From assembly GCA_964500525.1 (NCBI GenBank), contig CAZCOE010000024.1, forward strand, positions 1-10,540: 10,540 bases of DNA. The letters run 5' to 3'. Source of the stretch: RGIG7378 sp964500525. GTDB lineage: Bacteria; Bacillota; Clostridia; RGIG7378. Made by a program: the position numbers and the translations under genes. Of the stretch, positions 1 through 5,735 are shown piece by piece (the first letter of the stretch is position 1; each line of letters opens with the position of its first letter). The notes under the pieces were generated by a model. The model ran no database searches, was not told the DNA's origin, and worked only from the letters and a program-made list of their open reading frames with translations.

Positions 1-134
1 GGTGGTTCAAGAACCAGCCTGACCAATACTGGTTCGTAAGCGATGGCGATGCAAACACCGTTACCTGTCTCAAAAACTGGGCCAAGTATGTGACCAACGA
101 CTTGCCAAACGGACAGAAACTAAGAACGTATTAA
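1..134 (+). CDS. C-terminal end of an unrecognised protein (partial)
   Basis: An open frame enters from the left edge (first whole codon at 3) and ends at TAA 132-134, giving the last 43 residues of a protein. The fragment begins WFKNQPDQYWFVSDG and ends NGQKLRTY. It is rich in aromatic, Asn and Asp residues and has no hydrophobic segment, which suggests a soluble or exported domain rather than a membrane anchor. I do not recognise the family from so short a piece. The repeat hairpin at 135-154 abuts the stop codon directly, so the native 3' region and any terminator are either missing or replaced by the repeat. The unbroken frame with plausible composition right up to the stop makes it likely to be real coding sequence. 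Confidence 0.6.
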   Translation, partial: WFKNQPDQYWFVSDGDANTVTCLKNWAKYVTNDLPNGQKLRTY

Positions 135-154
135 GCGAAGCATAGATGCTTCGC
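135..154. repeat. Perfect GCGAAGCAT hairpin at the array edge
   Basis: Nine-base arms GCGAAGCAT (135-143) and ATGCTTCGC (146-154) are exact reverse complements around a 2-nt centre, or 8-bp arms with a 4-nt loop. It begins at the base after the stop codon of the upstream gene. The same GCGAAGC/GCTTCGC tail motif recurs at 966-991, 1174-1195 and 1216-1237. No T-run follows on either strand, so I read it as the repeat tail rather than an intrinsic terminator. In RNA it could still protect a 3' end. Confidence 0.8.
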
Positions 155-331
155 AGTGAAGAGTGTAGAGTGATGAGTGAAGAGTTGAGGACGCCATGCT
201 CCCATGCTCGATTTGGAAGCGGAGCACGACTCGCTGGCGCGAGAAGTCGAAGCGAAGCTTCGAGGCAGGCGGTAACGAGGCAGAGCCTCGCAGTGAAGAG
301 TTCTGGTCCCCATGATCCTTTGATCGATTAA
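135..331 (-). repeat. Composite heptamer/hairpin repeat array, left locus (units on minus strand)
   Basis: This gene-free stretch is all repeat. It starts with a perfect hairpin (GCGAAGCAT 135-143, AG, ATGCTTCGC 146-154). Unit L1 at 154-212 has four degenerate heptamers of the AGTG[AT][AT][GT] type followed by a head ending in CATGCTCGAT. A hairpin-rich stretch then follows: CTCGC 230-234 with GCGAG 239-243, the palindrome CGAAGCTTCG 253-262, and CGAGGC 276-281 with GCCTCG 285-290. Unit L2 at 291-328 is short, with one heptamer joined to the head GGTCCCCATGATCC and TTTGATCGAT. Read on the minus strand, these units match those at 905-1262. Short open frames across the array are repeat translations, not genes. 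Confidence 0.9.
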
Positions 332-350
332 ATAGGTACATTTTTTCGGC

Positions 351-707
351 TTAGTCGGTAATCTTGGCTTTGGATGTTTTGATGGAGGAGACTAACAGCT
401 TTTCGATTTCGGAGCATAATCCTGACAGTCTGAGGTTGTCCTCATGGGAGATGAAACCGGTATCGTATAGCAGCTCTATCCAGTAGTATGATTCTGAGCA
501 CTCACTTAGAGCAATAGAGAGATTTGTTACAAAATCTCTCATGGTTTGGGCATACTTGGCCTCGTAAATATTGGTGCCAATAGATGTTCCAGACCTGATT
601 ACCTGGCTGATGATAGAAAAGTCCACTCTGTCTTCCCTCATCTTTTTGCTTAAGAAAATAATTTGTCTGGCATACTCTTTCGCCTTGTCCCTCAAAATGC
701 TGTTCAT
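351..707 (-). CDS. Four-helix-bundle protein, 23S rRNA intervening-sequence (IVP/S23) family
   Basis: This 118-residue protein is the usual size for the IVP/S23 four-helix-bundle family. The family is encoded in 23S rRNA intervening sequences and is also scattered as free genes; it is related in fold to the Avd accessory protein of diversity-generating retroelements. Helix 1 covers about residues 3-24. The segment RSGTSIGTNIYEA at 38-50 corresponds to the conserved R-A-x-S-I-x-x-N-I-x-E-A/G region, and DFVTNLSIALSEC corresponds to the next conserved helix. The molecular role of the family is not established. I chose the ATG at 705-707 because AAAGGAA (complement of 717-723) lies 9 nt upstream. 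An in-frame ATG at 846-848 would add 47 residues unlike the family. Repeat arrays in opposite orientation flank the gene. No rRNA sequence surrounds it. Confidence 0.85.
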   Translation of the reverse strand: MNSILRDKAKEYARQIIFLSKKMREDRVDFSIISQVIRSGTSIGTNIYEAKYAQTMRDFVTNLSIALSECSESYYWIELLYDTGFISHEDNLRLSGLCSEIEKLLVSSIKTSKAKITD

Positions 708-904
708 AATTGATAATTCCTTTCTGTCACATGTTGGTAGTAAAGGAATTCTACAACATTTTTTCAGCAGGAAGGGCGCCAGAGTAAGCCATCGGCTTAA
801 AAGCATTGAAACGCAAGGCTTATAGGCCATGTAAAAAAATAATGGCATTTATTTTGCGATGTCGTGTTGCATTTATTTGTGCCGAATAACGTAGGACGCG
901 TAAC
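708..904. other. Unique spacer upstream of the four-helix-bundle gene
   Basis: This 197-bp stretch holds the ribosome-binding site of the minus-strand gene (717-723), the palindrome-like AATTGATAATT just before the start codon, and otherwise non-repeat DNA. A 10-bp direct repeat GCATTTATTT occurs at 845-854 and 869-878, 24 bp apart. On the minus strand a TAGAAT-like -10 can be picked out about 45 nt before the start codon, but I see no convincing -35, so no promoter is called. With 905-1312 this makes about 600 bp without a gene; the rest is the repeat array and the valS promoter. Confidence 0.5.
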
Positions 905-1262
905 ATAGTCGAGCAAAGGAACGTGGTCTCCACAACTCTTCACTCATCACTCTACACTATTCACTGCGAAGCAAAGCACAGCTTGCTTCGCCGGGGAACA
1001 TGGAGACCAGAACTATTCACTCATCACTCTACACTATTCACTGGTATAGTCGAGCAAAGGATCATGGGGACCAGAACTATTCACCCATCACCATTCACTA
1101 TTCACTGATATAGTCGAGCAAAGGAACGTGGAGACCAGAACTTTTCACTCATCACCATTCACTATTCACTGGGAAGCGCAGCGAAGCCTCGCTTCACCAT
1201 TCACTATTCACTGCGAAGCGCAGCGAAGCCTCGCTTCGCCTTCGCTCTTCACTGGGAAGCAA
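905..1262 (+). repeat. Composite heptamer/hairpin repeat array, valS-upstream locus (units on plus strand)
   Basis: Four composite units run head to tail. Unit 1 is 905-966, unit 2 is about 993-1043 (its head begins in a GCCGGGGAACATGG variant), unit 3 is 1046-1107 and unit 4 is 1110-1171. Each full unit has a head (ATAGTCGAGCAAAGGA, a variable 3-6 nt, then GACCAGAAC) followed by four 7-bp repeats ending in CACTG. Between units 1 and 2 lies a hairpin (GCGAAGCAA 966-974 with TTGCTTCGC 983-991). After unit 4 a tail block AAGCGCAGCGAAGCC...CTTC occurs twice (1174-1195 and 1216-1237), separated by truncated heptamers, and the array closes with a last heptamer CTCTTCACTG at 1245-1254. Open frames here such as TLHSSLYTIH are translations of the repeat. 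Confidence 0.92.
966..991. repeat. GCGAAGCAA hairpin between units 1 and 2
   Basis: GCGAAGCAA (966-974) pairs with TTGCTTCGC (983-991). The inner AGC/GCT can extend the stem with a one-base bulge. It is the same tail motif as the hairpin at 135-154 but with a different inner sequence: the outer GCGAAGCA arm is kept while the loop differs, and the arms match each other in each copy. That is what selection for structure, or copying between arms, would produce. Confidence 0.75.
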
Positions 1263-1276
1263 ACCTGTAGTATAAT
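1248..1276 (+). promoter_or_regulatory. Probable sigma-A promoter of valS, -35 formed by the last repeat heptamer
   Basis: A perfect -10 box TATAAT lies at 1271-1276. Exactly 17 bp upstream is TTCACT at 1248-1253, a 4/6 match to TTGACA, and it is part of the terminal repeat heptamer. Transcription would start near 1283 and give a leader of only about 30 nt before the valS ATG at 1313. That leaves no room for a T-box leader. The -10 is convincing; the -35 assignment is inference. Confidence 0.65.
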
Positions 1277-1299
1277 AAACGAATATTGCAGCAAAAAAT

Positions 1300-1305
1300 A
1301 GGAGA
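1300..1305 (+). promoter_or_regulatory. Ribosome-binding site fixing the valS start
   Basis: AGGAGA ends 7 nt before ATG 1313-1315. An in-frame TTG at 1286 would add nine residues, but it lies only a few bases past the expected transcription start and has no SD, so the ATG is preferred. Confidence 0.8.
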
Positions 1306-1312
1306 TTGTTGT

Positions 1313-3955
1313 ATGAGAGAGATAGCTAAAACATATGATCCTGCACAGGTGGAGTCACGCCTGTACGACAAATGGATTTCAAACAGATATTTTCACGCAC
1401 AGGTCAACCCGGATAAGAAACCATTCTCTATTGTAATGCCGCCGCCAAACATTACAGGACAGCTCCATACAGGACATGCCCTGGACTGCACTATGCAGGA
1501 TATTTTGGTCAGATGGAAGAGAATGTCCGGATATGAGACCCTGTGGCTGCCCGGCACAGACCATGCCAGCATTGCTACAGAGGCCAAGATTGTGGACCAG
1601 ATGGCCAAGGAGGGCATTTCCAAGGACGACATCACCAGAGAGCAGTTCCTGGAGAGAGCCTGGGAGTGGCGCCGGGTATATGGCGGACGCATCGTTGAGC
1701 AGCTCAAGAAGATGGGCAGCTCCTGCGATTGGGACAGAGAACGCTTTACCATGGACAAGGGATTGTCCGACGCAGTTACAGAGGTGTTCTGCAGGCTATA
1801 CGAAAAGGGCCTTATTTACAGAGGCGAGCGCATGTCCAATTGGTGCCCCAAGTGCGGCACATCCATTTCGGATATTGAGGTGGAGTACGAGGATCAGGCC
1901 GGATCATTCTGGCACCTGAGATACCCCTTTGCAGACGGCACCGGATATCTGGTTGTGGCTACCACCAGACCTGAGACCTGCCTGGGAGATACAGCTGTTG
2001 CAGTTAATCCAAACGACGAGAGATATCAGCACCTTATCGGCAAGATGTTAAGGCTGCCCCTTACAGACCGGCTTATTCCCGTTATTGCCGATGAGTACGT
2101 AGAGCAGGATTTCGGCACAGGATGTGTTAAGATTACTCCTGCCCACGACCCCAACGACTTTGAGATCGGCAAGCGCCACAATCTGGACATTATCACCGTT
2201 ATTGATAAGCAGGGCAAAATGACCCCGGATACAGGCAAATACGCCGGCATGGACAGATATGAGGCCCGCAAGGCCATTGTGGCTGACTTTGAGGCCCAGG
2301 GCAATCTGGAGAAGGTTCAGCCCTACACTCACAACGTAGGCACATGCCAGCGCTGCCACACCACAGTTGAGCCTGTGGTTTCCACCCAGTGGTACGTGAA
2401 GATGAAGCCTTTGGCACAGCCTGCCATAGATGTTGTCAGGTCAGGCAAGACCAAGTTCGTACCCGACAGATTTTCCAAGATATACTTTAACTGGATGGAG
2501 AATATTCAGGATTGGTGCATTTCCAGACAGCTCTGGTGGGGACACCGGATTCCTGCATACTATTGCGCAGACTGCGGAGAAATCGTTGTTTCCAGGGAAG
2601 CGCCTGGCGTTTGCCCCAAGTGCGGCGGTACTCACCTGAATCAGGACCCCGATACACTGGACACCTGGTTCTCATCTGCGCTTTGGCCTTTTTCCACCAT
2701 GGGATGGCCTGAGGAAACCGAGGAGCTCAAGTATTTCTTCCCAACAGATGTGCTGGTAACAGGCTATGACATTATATTCTTCTGGGTAGCCAGGATGATT
2801 TTCTCCTCCTGCGAGCAGATGGGCCGGGAGCCCTTCAAGTACGTGTTGATCCATGGACTTGTAAGGGATGCCCAGGGCCGCAAAATGTCCAAATCCCTGG
2901 GCAATGGCATAGATCCCCTGGACATTATAGACAAGTATGGCACAGATGCATTGCGATTTGCTCTGGTTATCGGCAATGCGGCAGGCAACGACCTGAGATT
3001 CACAGATGAGAAGGTGGAGGCTGCCAGGAACTTCTGCAACAAGATATGGAATGCGTATAGATTTACTGTAGGCAACTTTGAGGAGAATCAGAGCTTTGAC
3101 AACCTGAATCCGGACAACTTTACCGATGCTGACAAGTGGATTCTCACCGGACTGAACAACCTGGTGGAGGAGATTAACTCCAACATGGACAAGTTCGAGT
3201 TTGGCGTTGCTTTGCAGAAGGTGTACGATTTCGTATGGGATCAGTTCTGCGACTGGTACATCGAGCTGGCCAAGCCGGCCCTCTATGGAGACAGACCCGG
3301 CAAAACCGAGACACTCTATGTGCTTAACAAGGTTCTGGCCACATCCATGAAGCTGCTGCACCCCTTTATGCCCTTCATCACCGAGGAAATCTACATGGGA
3401 CTGATTCAGCCCGATGAGAGCATCGTGATTTCTGATTGGCCCCAGGTGAATGGGGAGGAGCAGTTCCCGGAGGAGGCTCGCCGCATGGAGCTGGTTATGG
3501 CAGCAATTCGCGGCATCCGCAACATTCGTGCAGAGATGAACGTGCCCAATTCCACCAAGGCCAACATGATTTTCGTATCCGATTCCCAGCAGGTAAGGGA
3601 CTCCATCAAGAGCGGCACCGGATATTTCCAGAGATTGGCCGGCGCATCTGCAGTTATTACTCAGGCAGACAAGGAGGGTATCCCGGGAGACGCAGTTTCA
3701 GTTATCTGCGACGGATGTCAGGTGTATATCCCTCTGGACCAGCTCATAGATATTTCCAAGGAGATTCAGAGGCTCAAGAAGGAGAGAGATGCTGCTGCAT
3801 CGGAGCTCCAGAGAGCTGCAGGCAAGCTGAACAATCCCGGATTTGTGGCCAAGGCACCTGCCAATCTTATCCAGCAGGAGAAGGAAAAGGTATCCAAGTT
3901 CACGGAGGTTCTTGCCCAGCTTGACCAGCGCATTGAACATTTAACTAACCGCTGA
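1313..3955 (+). CDS. valS: Valyl-tRNA synthetase
   Basis: This cytoplasmic class I aminoacyl-tRNA synthetase joins valine to tRNA-Val using ATP. The 880-residue length is normal for bacterial ValRS. The HIGH-type signature is HTGH at 52-55, after PPPNITGQL. The CP1 editing domain that removes mischarged threonine is marked by TTRPET at 217-222 followed by LGDTAVAVNP. WWGH is at 408-411, a zinc-ribbon-like pair CADC 418-421 and CPKC 434-437 follows, and KMSKS is at 524-528. The C-terminal coiled coil that contacts tRNA covers about 813-880. The gene heads a run with dapA (23-bp gap) and dapB (4-bp gap), probably one transcript. Many Firmicutes valS genes carry a T-box leader, but here a repeat array and short promoter region occupy that position. 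I see no frameshift or missing motif. Confidence 0.98.
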   Translation: MREIAKTYDPAQVESRLYDKWISNRYFHAQVNPDKKPFSIVMPPPNITGQLHTGHALDCTMQDILVRWKRMSGYETLWLPGTDHASIATEAKIVDQMAKEGISKDDITREQFLERAWEWRRVYGGRIVEQLKKMGSSCDWDRERFTMDKGLSDAVTEVFCRLYEKGLIYRGERMSNWCPKCGTSISDIEVEYEDQAGSFWHLRYPFADGTGYLVVATTRPETCLGDTAVAVNPNDERYQHLIGKMLRLPLTDRLIPVIADEYVEQDFGTGCVKITPAHDPNDFEIGKRHNLDIITVIDKQGKMTPDTGKYAGMDRYEARKAIVADFEAQGNLEKVQPYTHNVGTCQRCHTTVEPVVSTQWYVKMKPLAQPAIDVVRSGKTKFVPDRFSKIYFNWMENIQDWCISRQLWWGHRIPAYYCADCGEIVVSREAPGVCPKCGGTHLNQDPDTLDTWFSSALWPFSTMGWPEETEELKYFFPTDVLVTGYDIIFFWVARMIFSSCEQMGREPFKYVLIHGLVRDAQGRKMSKSLGNGIDPLDIIDKYGTDALRFALVIGNAAGNDLRFTDEKVEAARNFCNKIWNAYRFTVGNFEENQSFDNLNPDNFTDADKWILTGLNNLVEEINSNMDKFEFGVALQKVYDFVWDQFCDWYIELAKPALYGDRPGKTETLYVLNKVLATSMKLLHPFMPFITEEIYMGLIQPDESIVISDWPQVNGEEQFPEEARRMELVMAAIRGIRNIRAEMNVPNSTKANMIFVSDSQQVRDSIKSGTGYFQRLAGASAVITQADKEGIPGDAVSVICDGCQVYIPLDQLIDISKEIQRLKKERDAAASELQRAAGKLNNPGFVAKAPANLIQQEKEKVSKFTEVLAQLDQRIEHLTNR

Positions 3956-3978
3956 TTCAGCGAGAAAGAGAGTCAAAT

Positions 3979-4881
3979 ATGTATAACACAAGAGTTTTCG
4001 AAGGATCAGCAGTAGCGTTGATTACCCCATTTACAGACCACAAGGGTGTTTGGGGAGTGGACTTTGACAAACTGGGCCAGCTTATCGAGGACCAGATTGC
4101 CAACAAAACCGACGCTATCCTTATTGTAGGCACCACAGGTGAGTCCTCAACCATGTTCTGCGACGAGCATATGGCAGCCATCGAGTACGCTGTAAAGAAG
4201 GTGGCAAACCGGGTTCCGGTTATTGCCAACGCAGGCAGCAACGAGACCAGACGGTCCGTGGAGCTCACCCAATTTGCCAAGGATCTGGGAGCGGATGCTG
4301 TGCTCAGCGTAACACCCTATTACAACAAGACTACCCAGAGAGGTCTGTTTGAGCACTTTAAGGCCATTGCTGCCGCAGCAGATATTCCGGTAATCATGTA
4401 CAACGTTCCCTCCAGAACAGGCATGAATAGTTCTCCCGAGACCCAGATCGCGCTGTCCGGGATTCCCGGTATTGCCGGCGTTAAGGAGTGCTCTGTAACA
4501 CAGATTCCTGAGGTCCTCTGTGGAGCAAACAAGGGATATACAGTCTATTCCGGAGAGGACGGAGTGGCTGTTGCAGCAGTAGCTCTGGGAGCCAAGGGCG
4601 TTATTTCCGTACTTGCCAACGTTGCTCCCAAATTCACCCATGATATGATGATGGCCAGCCTGGAGGGCAACCTGCCCCTGGCCACAGAGATGCAGCTTCG
4701 GTGCACCCCTTTGGTTAAGGCGCTGTTCTGCGAGACCAACCCAATTCCCGTCAAGGAGGGAATGAACCTTCTGGGATGGGATGTGGGCGGCTGCAGACTG
4801 CCCCTGGTAGATATGGAACCCAAGCATGTGGAGCTCCTTCGCAAGGAGATGCAGGACTTTGGCCTCAAGGTTGTGAGGTAG
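3979..4881 (+). CDS. dapA: 4-hydroxy-tetrahydrodipicolinate synthase (dihydrodipicolinate synthase)
   Basis: This enzyme condenses pyruvate with aspartate semialdehyde to give 4-hydroxy-tetrahydrodipicolinate, the first committed step to diaminopimelate and lysine. In spore formers the product also feeds dipicolinate synthesis. The protein has 300 residues, typical of the family's TIM barrel. The pyruvate-binding GTTGE motif is at 51-55. Y141, in YNVPSRTG, is the catalytic tyrosine. K169, in IAGVKE, forms the Schiff base. These match E. coli Y133 and K161 with a constant offset of 8. ATG 3979 lies 23 nt after the valS stop; the region before it (GAGAAAGAGAG) holds only a weak SD, so translation may depend partly on coupling. 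The gene for the next enzyme, dapB, follows after 4 bp. Confidence 0.97.
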   Translation: MYNTRVFEGSAVALITPFTDHKGVWGVDFDKLGQLIEDQIANKTDAILIVGTTGESSTMFCDEHMAAIEYAVKKVANRVPVIANAGSNETRRSVELTQFAKDLGADAVLSVTPYYNKTTQRGLFEHFKAIAAAADIPVIMYNVPSRTGMNSSPETQIALSGIPGIAGVKECSVTQIPEVLCGANKGYTVYSGEDGVAVAAVALGAKGVISVLANVAPKFTHDMMMASLEGNLPLATEMQLRCTPLVKALFCETNPIPVKEGMNLLGWDVGGCRLPLVDMEPKHVELLRKEMQDFGLKVVR

Positions 4882-4885
4882 TCCC

Positions 4886-5650
4886 ATGGTAAGAGCAATT
4901 TTAGTAGGATCCAGCGGCAGAATGGGCCGGGCTGTTGCAGAGGCAGCCAAGGCGGGGGATGCAGTTCAAATTGTGGCAGGCATAGACCGTTACAAGGTGG
5001 ATCGGGATTTCCCTGTGTTTGATTCACCGGACCAATGCCATGTAGAGGCGGATTGCGTTATAGACTTCTCCAACCCTTCTGTAACCCTTGATGTGGTCAA
5101 CATGTGCAGCAGATTGGGTACTCCCTTGATCATGGCAACAACAGGCCTGGATCAGGAGAGACAGGATGCTCTGGAGCAGCTGTCCAAGACAGTTCCGGTT
5201 TTTACATCGGCCAACATGTCCCTGGGGGTTAACTTGCTGATCCGTCTGTCCAAGATGGCAGCAGCTATGCTGGAGGGTTCCTTTGACATTGAAATCGTAG
5301 AGCGTCACCATAACCAGAAGCTGGACGCTCCCAGCGGAACAGCATTGGCATTGGCAGACGCCATCAACGACACATTGCACACAAAGGATACCTACGTCTA
5401 CGACAGACACAGCCGCAGAGAGGCCAGGAATCCCCACGAGATTGGCATTTCCTCTATCAGAGGGGGCAATATAGTAGGGGAGCACGAGGTGCTGTTTGCA
5501 GGACGGGATGAGGTTTTGTCTCTGACCCACAGAGCTACCTCCCGGGAGGTTTTTGCAGTCGGTGCCCTGAGAGCCGCAGAGTTTATTGCCGGCAAGGCCC
5601 CGGGCAGATACAGCATGAATGACCTGATGGACAGCATTTTCCAAGAATAA
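4886..5650 (+). CDS. dapB: 4-hydroxy-tetrahydrodipicolinate reductase (dihydrodipicolinate reductase)
   Basis: This enzyme reduces the DapA product to tetrahydrodipicolinate with NAD(P)H, the second step of the diaminopimelate/lysine pathway. The protein is 254 residues, normal for the family. The N-terminal Rossmann loop is GSSGRMG at 8-14. The family signature is ERHHNQKLDAPSGTA, with H141, H142 and catalytic K145. It starts at ATG 4886, 4 nt after the dapA stop; GAGG at about 4874-4877, inside the end of dapA, serves as SD, so the pair is translationally close. The gene ends 40 bp before an intrinsic terminator at 5690-5720, which closes the valS-dapA-dapB unit. In sporulating cells DapB competes with dipicolinate synthase for the same intermediate. 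Confidence 0.97.
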   Translation: MVRAILVGSSGRMGRAVAEAAKAGDAVQIVAGIDRYKVDRDFPVFDSPDQCHVEADCVIDFSNPSVTLDVVNMCSRLGTPLIMATTGLDQERQDALEQLSKTVPVFTSANMSLGVNLLIRLSKMAAAMLEGSFDIEIVERHHNQKLDAPSGTALALADAINDTLHTKDTYVYDRHSRREARNPHEIGISSIRGGNIVGEHEVLFAGRDEVLSLTHRATSREVFAVGALRAAEFIAGKAPGRYSMNDLMDSIFQE

Positions 5651-5689
5651 GGACCGTTTTCGAATAATTACACATACTTGTGAAAGAAT

Positions 5690-5720
5690 ATCGATGGAGT
5701 GTATGCTCCGTCGATTTTTT
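5690..5720 (+). terminator. Rho-independent terminator after dapB
   Basis: The stem ATCGATGGAG (5690-5699) pairs with CTCCGTCGAT (5706-5715) with one T-G wobble around the loop TGTATG. A run of six T follows (5715-5720). It sits 40 bp past the dapB stop and ends only 15 nt before the ger operon start codon, so the first ger promoter must overlap it or lie upstream of it. Confidence 0.9.
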
Positions 5721-5725
5721 CTTTC

Positions 5726-5730
5726 GGGGA
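5726..5730 (+). promoter_or_regulatory. Ribosome-binding site fixing the gerA-type start
   Basis: GGGGA ends 5 nt before ATG 5736-5738. An in-frame ATG at 5694 would add 14 residues, but it lies inside the terminator stem and lacks an SD. The ATG at 5732 is in another frame. Confidence 0.7.
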
Positions 5731-5735
5731 AATGT

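Larger units (their letters stand above)
291..966. mobile_element. Candidate element: four-helix-bundle gene bounded by inverted repeat units
   Basis: The unit at 291-328 (minus orientation) and the unit at 905-966 (plus orientation) are the closest repeats on either side of the IVP-family gene and face each other. Their inner ends, TCCTTTGATCGAT on the left and the complement of ATAGTCGAGCAAAGGA on the right, are imperfect inverted repeats. Pairing can continue outward through GGTCC-like head and heptamer sequence. IVP-family genes were first known from intervening sequences in 23S rRNA genes, whose ends are also self-complementary, so the architecture is similar although this copy is not in rRNA. 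No transposase, target-site duplication or integrase is visible. The boundaries and mobility are inference. Confidence 0.35.

Noticed and set aside
135..154. Intrinsic terminator of the left-edge gene
   Set aside because: The stem is perfect but no T-run follows; it matches the tail hairpins of the repeat family.
351..707. Four-helix-bundle protein as the Avd part of a diversity-generating retroelement
   Set aside because: No reverse transcriptase, template repeat or variable repeat is present in the window; the sequence fits the IVP/S23 branch.
923..1108. Open frame giving TLHSSLYTIHCEA-like peptide, and similar frames at 120-341 and 10182-10268
   Set aside because: They are translations of the composite repeats; the same peptide recurs from each copy, there are no domains, and the 7-bp period is out of step with codons.
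905..1262. CRISPR array
   Set aside because: Units are degenerate, unequal in length and contain tandem heptamers. There are no unique spacers of regular size and no cas genes.
708..1312. T-box riboswitch or other structured leader for valS
   Set aside because: The promoter position leaves a leader of about 30 nt, and I see no T-box consensus bulge or specifier stem; the region is repeat.
2672..3361. Long minus-strand open frame (229 codons) opposite valS
   Set aside because: It lies wholly antisense to the conserved valS frame and shows no recognisable domain.
4147..4950. Minus-strand open frame (267 codons) opposite dapA
   Set aside because: It is antisense to a well-conserved gene, with odd composition and no domain.
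5645..5690. Sigma-G promoter for the ger operon
   Set aside because: CATACTT fits a -10, but no GNATA-like -35 occurs at 17-18 bp; the nearest GAATA is 23 bp away.
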